A stretch of DNA of 64,000 nt, from assembly GCA_016946835.1 (NCBI GenBank), contig JACVTC010000006.1:572501-636500 (forward strand), in the 5' to 3' direction. A program made the position numbers and the translations under genes. This document shows, piece by piece, positions 56,567-64,000 of this stretch (position 1 is its first letter; every line of letters begins with the position of its first letter). The notes under the pieces are model-generated. The model did no database searches. It was not told the origin of the DNA and saw only the letters and a list, made by a program, of their open reading frames with translations. The stretch is from Neocallimastix lanati (nom. inval.) (taxonomy: Eukaryota > Neocallimastigomycota > Neocallimastigomycetes > Neocallimastigales > Neocallimastigaceae).

Positions 56567-57265
56567 ATGATATCTACTATGAATTTTAGAGAAGTTGTAC
56601 CCTTAACTAAAAATAATAACATGTTTCGATTTGATATCAAATGTTTCAATAATACCAATAATCTAATTTTAGGACCTTTAAAAATTAGTTCTGGAATTAC
56701 GTTAATGGATTTACCTTCTTTATCTATTCCAATGTCTCATTACCATCTTAATAAAAACAATTTTGTTCAAATTAATTTTATACATCGAATTTCCGATAAC
56801 GAAACTGAACCAATGAAAAAATTTATTGAATTTATTCGATTTATCGATTCTCGTATGCAAATACTAATTTCGGATTATATTAAACATATCAATGGATCTT
56901 CTCCTATTTATAACATGTTAAAAAAAAATAATGTAACATTTAATCAAAATTGGATCTATACTGGTATTGTAAATAAAGGAAATAATAATACCGAATATAT
57001 TAATATTCGCTATTTTAGAGATTCATTTAAAGGAAAAAAAAAGAACGGTACTAACGTTTATTGTGGAGATGATTATTTGTATGAGATGTCAGATCTTCTT
57101 TCTAGAGATACGTTTTGTTATATTAATGGCAATATTTTTCCATTGATAAAAGTAAATTATATTATTATTAATGAACGTACTGTTAATAATATACCAATGG
57201 TCAATTTTACATGTAAAGCTTACTTTGTTAGATATAAACTTACTAACAAATTCAGATCATTGTAG
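56567..57265 (+). CDS. Intact orphan protein, 232 aa, family unknown
   Basis: The frame is open from 56459, with the first ATG at 56567 (MISTMNFREVVPLTKNNNMF) and stop TAG at 57263-57265. Unlike its neighbours it has no frameshift or stop and an ordinary amino-acid mixture (Pro, Trp, Gly, Cys, His present) without Asn runs. Notable blocks: LDLPSLSIPM-type strand text (MDLPSLSIPMSHYHLNKNNF), KKFIEFIRFIDSRMQILISD (amphipathic helix), NQNWIYTGIVNKG, VYCGDDYLYEMSDLLSRDTF and IPMVNFTCKAYFVRYKL. No signal peptide or membrane segment. The order (strand-rich N-terminal half, central helix, strand-rich C-terminus) recalls the layout of ssDNA-binding-like proteins of large DNA viruses, but I cannot confirm that; treat it as unidentified. 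Confidence 0.65.
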   Translation: MISTMNFREVVPLTKNNNMFRFDIKCFNNTNNLILGPLKISSGITLMDLPSLSIPMSHYHLNKNNFVQINFIHRISDNETEPMKKFIEFIRFIDSRMQILISDYIKHINGSSPIYNMLKKNNVTFNQNWIYTGIVNKGNNNTEYINIRYFRDSFKGKKKNGTNVYCGDDYLYEMSDLLSRDTFCYINGNIFPLIKVNYIIINERTVNNIPMVNFTCKAYFVRYKLTNKFRSL

Positions 57266-57499
57266 TGCTAAAAGATTATAAATATATATACATATTTATA
57301 TATTTATAGAAAATATTTGACAATTTAATTTTATAATTTCATTAAAATATACTTTAGTAGTAACAAAATTAAGAATATTAATAATAGTAATAACAAAATA
57401 AAGAATATTAACAATAGTAATATAAATTTATATTATAACATAACATAACAATATTGATAAGAAAATAACTAATTTAATAATAAAATTATTAAAACACAA
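57266..57499. other. AT-rich spacer
   Basis: Tandem AATAGTAATAACAAAATAAAGAATATTAA copies at 57360-57420; no gene. Confidence 0.6.
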
Positions 57500-57717
57500 A
57501 AATGGTAATAAAACATAAGTTAAGATTATAAAGGGACATTTGTTATTAAATTTATTATGACATAAATTATTAGAATATTTCTTATAAAAAAGGATCTATC
57601 TTAACATTTATGTAAAAGTATTTATTTTATTCATTTTTATGATTATATTAAAGTTAATGTGATTGGGTAAGTTATATAAAAATTATAATTAATTCAATTA
57701 CTATTTCTATCTTCTAA
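57500..57717 (-). repeat. Probable 3' LTR of copia 2 (inner limit approximate)
   Basis: Begins TGTTAGAAGATAG after the purine tract, the same TGTTAG start as the copia LTR at 22.1 kb. No second copy is in the window, so the far end cannot be fixed. Confidence 0.45.
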
Positions 57718-57764
57718 CATTCCTCCTCAAATATAACTTTCATTAAGAGTTATATTTGTATATT

Positions 57765-58885
57765 TTATAAATGTTTTAGATTATTAATTGATGTTAATAT
57801 TGAATTACGGAACTTGTCCATTAACGAATTGTTCAAGTATTTTGTAAACCCATCAGCAAGATTATTCTGTGATTTTATGTAATTCAATTTAATTTTGTTT
57901 TCCTTGACTAGTTCCCGTATATAATGAACTCTAATATCCATATGTTTAGTTTTTGGATTTATAGATTGATTCTTAGCATTATATATTGCTGCTTTATTAT
58001 CAATATAGATTTCAATATTTTTTATGTTCATTCTTAATTCATTTAATAAATTCATATACCATATACAATGTTTACTACATTCACTAAGACTGTAGTATTC
58101 TGCTTCAGCAGTTGATGTTGATATACAATGCTGTAATTTTGAACACCAATTAGTCGGAGTATTACCTATAGTAATCAGGAAACCTGTGGTCGATCTTCTT
58201 GTTTCAAGGTCACCAGTGTAATCTGCATCAACAAAGGCTTTTACATCTGGATTTCTTGAGAAATTTATTCCATAATTTATCGTACCTTTTAGATATCTGA
58301 GAATTCGAATAACATTTTCCCAATCTTCCAAATTTGGTTCCTTAGATTTTTTGGCTGCTTTAGATACTGCATATATTATATCTGGCCTAGTGCATATAGC
58401 AAGGTATAATAAGTTTCCTATCAGACTTCGATATTTTGTTTCATCAATTCTTATTTCTTGGAGACTTTTATTTTCTACTGGTGTTATATTTCTAATTGGT
58501 TTACAGTCTATCATGTCATGTCGAGCTAATAAATCATATATGTATCTAGATTGATTCAAAAGGTAACCATTTTTATGTTTGACAAATTTTATACCAATTA
58601 TATAATCTACATTACCTATTTCTTTAATTTTAAATCTTTTTCTAATTAAATATTTAATTTTCTCAATAATATTATTTGTTCCAGCTATTAATATATCGTC
58701 AACATATACAGCGAGTATAGATAGTAGTTTCCCATTTCTGTTACATTTTATGTATAAACAAGGTTCAGAGAATAATCTTTTATATCCTATTTCAATGAGG
58801 TATCTATTGAGTTCATCGTTCCATTGAGCACCACTTTGCTTTAACCCATAGATAGCTTTATTTAATTTCCTGTATCTTTTGTTAT
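57765..58885 (-). pseudogene. Copia 2 RT C-terminal half and RNase H
   Basis: Open over its length. RT: KAIYGLKQSGAQWNDELNRY, LAVYVDDILIAGTNN (about 58675-58715, catalytic YVDD intact), IKEIGNVDYIIGIKF. Then CTRPDIIYAVSKAAKKSKEP. RNase H: VKAFVDADYTGDLETRRSTT, STSTAEAEYYSLSECSKH, IDNKAAIYNAK, KHMDIRVHYIRELVKEN, NNLADGFTKYLNNSLMDKF. It is the same family as the 21.9-27.9 kb element, with far fewer lesions. It is cut from its N-terminal half by the gypsy LTR at 58886, hence classed as broken. Confidence 0.88.
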
Positions 58886-59732
58886 TGTAACGAATCCTAA
58901 ATGTAATAATTTCTACAAGAATATAGAAATTATTATCTCTATTAATATTAATATTAATTAGAACAAAATAAAATAATAATTTAGATACTTATCTTTAGAG
59001 AGAGTTTATTATAAGAAACTATAATAAATTTAAAAACACTAAGTGTGAAAGGAAAAATAAAAAATATGTTTTATAATAATTTATTAATATGTTTTATTAT
59101 TAAACTATTTTATATTTTTATTATAAATTTTATTTTAAGAATTATTACAAAATTTTTTATTTAAAATTTAAATATTTTATTTAAAGGATTATAAATATTT
59201 ATTATTATTATTATTACAATTTCTTATAATAATAACTCTTGATTTTCGAAAGGAAACTCAAGAATCCTTTTTATACTTTAAAATAAAGAAATAAAGAAAT
59301 TTCTAATCTTAACAAAATACTTTCCAGGAAAAGATTAGTAGAAAAACCTGGAAAGATTTCAACCAATAATCTATACTTATTGGTAATTGTATTATTAAGT
59401 AAAACCATTTTTATGGAAAAACCTTAATAACCGATGTTCTAAATTACGTAAGTTAAACGGTTAAATTAATTCACACTTTAACAATTTAACCGAATTAACT
59501 TACGAAATAAAATAAAATTAAGAAAAATACAGAATTAAATACAGAAATGAATATAGAAATACATAGAAAATAAATACAAAATAAATTTAGTAAAATTTAA
59601 TACATAATTTAATAAAATTTGCTTCATTATTAATAATTAATAATTTATAAAATTAAGTAAACTTAATAATTATTTTATAATTATTAAGGATTAAGAAATA
59701 TAGACTTATAACAATAAGTATAATTTCTTACA
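58886..59732 (-). repeat. 3' LTR of the gypsy element (847 bp)
   Basis: Starts TGTAAGAAATTATACTT and ends GGATTCGTTACA on the minus strand, with canonical TG...CA ends. Immediately next to it inside the element is AGAAGCGGCAA, a weak polypurine tract. No second LTR is in the window. Confidence 0.8.
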
Positions 59733-59744
59733 TTGCCGCTTCTA

Positions 59745-62700
59745 ATGATCATTTAGTTCAGGTTTCCTTTTGGTGTATAGCTCCAGTTGTGAGATATGAA
59801 ATACCGGGTGTAAGTGAAGATTTTCTGGTAGTTCTAACCGGTAGTTCATTCTTTCCCGCACTTCAATGATCTTGAACGGACCTAAATATTGATTTGATAG
59901 TTTTTTAGCGGGTTCATTGGTAAAATAGTAACGCTTTAGCCAAACAAGATCACCAACTTTGAAGGAAGGGCCGAAAGCTTTTCTAGAATCAGAATATTTT
60001 TGATGTCTTCTTTTGCTTTAGTAAGATGAACTCTAAGTGCATCGAAATGAGCGGACCAATCCCTAGTAAAGACCGAAGCGTTATCTTTAAGCAAAACTGG
60101 AGGAGCGTCAATATTACAAACCGGGTTAAATCCATAGTTTGCGCGAAAAGGGGACATTCCAATTGATTTATGTAGAGAATTATTTTATGCCATCTCACAT
60201 AAGGGAAGGTAAAAGTTCCATTCGCTCTGAGCAGTAGAACAATAACAATGAAGATATTGCTCAATTACAGAATTAGCCCGTTCCACTTGACCATTGGATT
60301 GTTGATGGTGCGCCGTAGCGAGTCTGGGTTTTGTATTCAAGGCGGAGCAGAGTGAAGTCCAGAACTCGGATGAAAACTGGGCGCCATGATCGGAAATAAT
60401 TATTCTTGGAAAGCCGTGATACGTAAAAATATTAAATAGAAGCTTTTAGGCGGTTAGATCGGCAGTTGGAACATCAGAACAAGGCACTAAGTGAATCATC
60501 TTGGTAAGATGATCGGCAACAACCATGATGCACGTACAATTTTGTGAACTTGGGAGAGAAACTATAAAATCAACGCCGATAATTTCCCACGGCTTGTTGG
60601 GAACTGGAAGTGGATGAGTCTTATCATAAGACTTATGGCGGCGTATTTTGTTTCTTCCACAGATTGTACAAGAGCTGACGTAGTTTTGAACGTCCTTGAT
60701 CATATTAGGCCACCAATAAAACCGCTTAAGTTTTTCAAGTGTTTTATCTACACCTTGGTGACCATTTGTTGGGGTATCATGGAATGATTTGAGTACCTTA
60801 CCTCTGAGGGTGGATGGAACGATTATTCTTTTTTGGAAATGGAGAACACCTTTAATGACGCTGAAAAGAGAACTTTTAACTGATCCATTATTATCTGAAA
60901 TTTTCTGAAGTATTCCTTTACAATAGCTATCCTCATTTTGAGCCTTAATTAAGGAGTTTAAATTATCATTTGTAGTACAACAGAAGATGTCTTCATTAAG
61001 AATAGGGTTAACTGTAGTATTATTTCTTCCTTTTGGTATGTAATCTGGTCTTCTTGACAGTGAGTCGGGTTTACCACTTTTATTACCAGCTCTGTATGAA
61101 ATTCTGAAAGTAAACTTCGATAAAAATAAGCTCCATCTGATTTGGCGTTGGTTAAGGTTTTGAGGTTTCTTGAAGTAAAGGAGGTTTTTATGATCAGTTA
61201 TGACTTGTACAGGGAATTTAGCACCTTCTAAATGGTGCCTCCAGACATCGAAAGCTACGATAATTGCGAGAAGCTCTTTATCATAAATTGTGTAGTTTGC
61301 TTCTGCAGTAGTGAGTGATCTGGAGTAGAATGCGATTGGGTGAAGTTGACTATCTTTATAAAAAACTTGGGAAAGGATGCATCCAACAGCATAATCGCTG
61401 GCATCGGTTTCCACTACGAATTCCTTTTCAGGATCCGGGTAGATGAGTACTTCGTTACCAGAGAAAGCATTCTTTAATTCATTGAAGGCATTGTCTGCCC
61501 TAACGTCCCAAATAAAGTCAGTGTTCTTCTTCAAGAGGGTTCAAAGAGGTTCAATAATTGTAGAGAAATTTTTAATGAATTTGCGATAGAAGTTGCAGAG
61601 TCCTAGGAAGCTCTGAAGTTCCTTAACGTTCTTTGGAGCGGGCCAGTCGATAATAGATATGAGTTTACCTTTATCCATAGTTAGACCTTCGATGGATACT
61701 ATGAAACCCAAAAACTTTGTTTCCTTAACATGAAAGTCACACTTCTCCAATTTGACATAGAGACCATGGTCAATTAGTAATTTTAAGACAGTACGGACAT
61801 GTTTCACGTGTACATCGGTAGAGGGGGAATAAATAATTATATCGTTTAAGTATACTTGAACATAGAAACCTATGCAATCTGCCAAAACGTCCTGGATAAA
61901 TCTTTGGAAAATGGAAGGGGCGTTACGGAGTCCAAAAGGCATGACCAAATATTCAAAATGGCCAATTGGAGTCCTAAAAGCAGTAAGGTATTCGTGTCCT
62001 TCCTTAACACGAACCAAGTTGTACGCTGAGCGTAGGTCTAAACGGGTAAAAATTTTTGCTCCCTTGAACGATTCCATAAGATCTGAAAGTCTTGGGATAG
62101 GATAACTGTTTCGGATGGTAATGAAATTCAACCTCCTATAATCTACGCAGAGCCTCAAAGTTCCATCTTGTTTTATGACAAATAAAATTGGAGCTCCAGC
62201 AGGTGACTTTGATTTTCTTATGAAGCCCTTAGCTAAGTTTTCTTTTAAATATTCCCTTAATGCTTGCATTTCTACGACTGTTAGAGAATATATAGGACCG
62301 TAGTATAACTGGCCTCCTGGAATCAAGTCAATGGATATTTCATACTCACGATGAGGTGAAAGCTTATCTTCTTCCTTCTTTTCGAAAACTATTAACAGGT
62401 CTGGATAGTATTCATTAATTATTTTTTGTTTAACATTTTCACCTAAATCGGGAATTGCAGCACAAACATCGAAATCGTAAAGTTCGTCCTCGGATAGGGA
62501 ACTAGGAATAATTTGATCATTTACTGCTGTATCGGAAATAATTGTTGCGGTTGTGTTTTTGTTATGGAAAATAAATTTATTTCCTTTTGAGGATGGACAG
62601 TGAGAAAGACAATGATCCTCGAGGAAATATATTTTATTCGTTCTGAAATTGATGTATGGTTGGTGAAGATTTAGCCAATCTCTTCTTAATATTAAGGCTA

Positions 62701-63380
62701 TTCCATTTAACTGTAGATTTGCAATAAAAAATTCGTAGAGTTCCTTATGATCCATGAATATTAATTCTAGTTTTTTAGTTGTTTGTTTAACTATCATTCC
62801 TTTTTGGTTGGGAAGTTGTATACTCATAGGTGTAGGGAGGTTTACTTTTGGAATTCTATGAGCCTGAACGAAATCTTTACAAAGATAACTCCTTGCAGAT
62901 CCTGAGTCAATTAAAGCATTAAGATTAATCTTTTTTTCGTTTACAATTATGAGGAAAGTGGTCGTCATAGAATTATTTGAACTTGGAGTATAGTTTGCTG
63001 ACAATAATTCTTCTTTGCCGTGATGTTTATTAAATTTATTCTTATGATTATTTTTTAATGAAGACTTGTTAAATTCATACTGCTTCCTTCTAAACGTTTT
63101 CGAAATAGTATTTTTCTTTTGTTCTTTAATTTTCAATTCTTGTTCTATGAAACACTTCTTGTCGATTCCAATAATGATATTGGTAGCCTCAAATAAATTT
63201 TTAGGTTTCTCCAACTTTTCAAATTTTTTACGCACCTCTTCTACTAAGCCTCTTCTTATCAGGTCAATGTTCACGTCATCTGGCCACCCTATACGATTTG
63301 CCAGTCTTCTAAATTCAATAGTGAAAAATGCCGCTTTACCCAAATGAACTTGTTTAAGATTAATTATTTTTTCATCCCTT
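59745..63380 (-). pseudogene. Gypsy gag-pol remnant with defective RT active site
   Basis: Truncated gag: LKQVHLGKAAFFTIEFRRLA, NRIGWPDDVN. Protease: NALIDSGSARSYLCKDF (about 62875-62925). RT: LRLCVDYRRLN, SYPIPRLSDL, FTRLDLRSAYNLVRVKEG, MPFGLRNAPSIFQRF, and the catalytic box reads VYLNDIIIYS, with AAC (61844-61846) where Asp is expected. RNase H: VVETDASDYAVG, YDKELLAIIVAFDVWRHHLE, TDHKNLLYF. Integrase: TPTNGHQGVDKTLEKL and CTICGRNK (HHCC zinc finger), GVDFIVSLP, ISDHGAQFSSEFW, HQQSNGQVERANSVIEQYL, ending NLHLHPVFHISQLELY. A frameshift near 61540 separates RT from RNase H; stops occur near 60446 (TAA) and 60187; a further shift is near 60000. No chromodomain was seen. Confidence 0.93.
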
Positions 63381-64000
63381 TGGAGGTTTCATATATAAGT
63401 CTTCCTTTAATCCAGCATTTAAATATGCTGCGTTCACATCTATTTGTTCGATATTGAAGTTGTGTTGTGCAGATATTGAAGTGAAAATTCTTATTGAATC
63501 TTGTTTAAGTGTGGGGGAGAAAGTTTCCTTGTAATCTATACCGAATTGTTGGGTATAGCCCTTCGCTACTAATCTTGATTTACGTTTGATTATTTCTCCT
63601 TTATCGTTTTGTTTGTATGTAAATATCCATCTCGATGATATTAAATTAGCACCCGGTGGAATATTGTCGATTGAATTGTATACATTTAATTTCTTCATAT
63701 TATTCAGTTCATCGTTTACTGAATCTAACCATTTATTTTTGTCTATTAAATTGAATATATCATCATAATTATTTGATTCACGTAAATTCTTTATTAATTT
63801 TTGTTTCTTATTTTTGTTGTTGGTGATGTTGTTGTCATTTATTTTTCTTTTAATAGTTTTTTTTGATTTATTGTTATGTGGATTACAATTTGTAATATTA
63901 TTAATATTAATTTGATTATCATTGGAATTGTTATTTAAATTATTATTGTTCACATTTATTGAACTGGTATTTTCTATATTGTTATGGTTATTAATTCTAG
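63372..64000 (-). pseudogene. Copia 2 linker and RT N-terminal part (continues off the window)
   Basis: An Asn-rich linker is followed by NKWLDSVNDELNNMKKLNVY, ISSRWIFTYKQNDKGEIIKR, KSRLVAKGYTQQFGIDYKET, FSPTLKQDSIRIFTSISAQH, QIDVNAAYLNAGL and DLYMKPPKG, the standard copia RT N-terminal order. It breaks at the gypsy junction. The frame is open to the right window edge, so more pol lies beyond. Confidence 0.88.

Larger units (their letters stand above)
58886..63380 (-). mobile_element. Ty3/gypsy element, 5'-truncated, nested in copia 2
   Basis: Contains one LTR (58886-59732, TGTAAC...CTTACA on the plus strand), pol (59745-63343) and the last part of gag. The right end stops in the middle of gag: no 5' LTR or gag start before copia sequence resumes near 63380. 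Base composition is clearly richer in G/C than everything around it. Confidence 0.88.
57500..64000 (-). mobile_element. Second Ty1/copia element, split by a gypsy insertion and running off the right edge
   Basis: Pol segments at 57765-58885 and 63372-64000 belong to one RT-RNase H reading direction and join across the gypsy element: the right part ends DLYMKPPKG and the left part resumes NKRYRKLNKAIYGLKQSGAQ. A purine stretch GAGGAGGAATGTTAG (about 57712-57726, minus) marks the 3' LTR start. The inner LTR limit is uncertain (about 57.5 kb). Confidence 0.85.

Noticed and set aside
61872-63347. Plus-strand ORFs across gypsy pol
   Set aside because: Antisense of conserved RT and gag motifs.

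Overview
The window looks like nuclear DNA of an anaerobic gut fungus (Neocallimastigomycota). The signs are extremely AT-rich spacers, long homopolymer and di-/tri-/penta-nucleotide tracts in introns and spacers, short exons with GT-AG introns (donors often GTAAT or GTATG), many Asn-rich low-complexity proteins, FLYWCH/MULE-type transposases, Ty1/copia and Ty3/gypsy retrotransposons, and remnants of secreted carbohydrate-binding proteins (hevein-like, bulb-lectin-like and ricin-type beta-trefoil). This assignment is an inference from gene content and composition; no rRNA or other phylogenetic marker is present.

Layout. (1) 66-5796, minus: the 5' two thirds of VPS15 (the PIK3R4 kinase/HEAT scaffold of the class III PI3-kinase complex), in 20 exons and running off the left edge. 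(2) 6.4-14.98 kb: a heptamer satellite, a mostly deleted copia element with both LTRs, and about 6 kb in which I find no gene. (3) 14.99-21.36 kb, plus: two tandem multi-exon genes that share exon lengths and intron phases. They resemble the DDT/WHIM part of RSF1-type chromatin remodelling subunits; the second lacks the first DDT helix exon. (4) 21.7-37.7 kb: two abutting MULE-type DNA transposons. The left one was invaded by a broken copia element and then disrupted by a 0.5 kb inverted copy of its own flank. The right one holds a 3.4 kb minisatellite (about 45 units) and a frameshifted transposase. (5) 39.1-47.8 kb, plus: a two-exon gene for a protein of about 2,800 residues, Asn-rich, with an 18-residue repeat block of about 46 units and at least six hydrophobic-acidic motifs resembling SUMO-interacting motifs. 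The same motif type occurs in both RSF1-like genes. (6) 48.5-57.3 kb: decayed secreted or lectin-like genes, an unidentified pseudogene rich in in-frame TAA/TAG, and one intact orphan ORF (232 aa from its first ATG). (7) 57.5-64 kb: a second copia element interrupted inside its reverse transcriptase by a 5'-truncated gypsy element of visibly higher GC, whose RT catalytic box reads YLND instead of YxDD.

How the genes relate. VPS15 is a conserved housekeeping gene. The two RSF1-like genes and the giant Asn-rich gene probably act in the nucleus and share a candidate SUMO-binding signature; this is the most interesting possible cellular system here, but it is inference. The rest is a nested mobile-element landscape whose order can be partly dated: MULE, then copia into it, then the inverted duplication that copied the copia LTR end.

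Limits: exon boundaries come from reading GT/AG and phase by eye plus remembered family features. No alignment, domain search or expression data were available.
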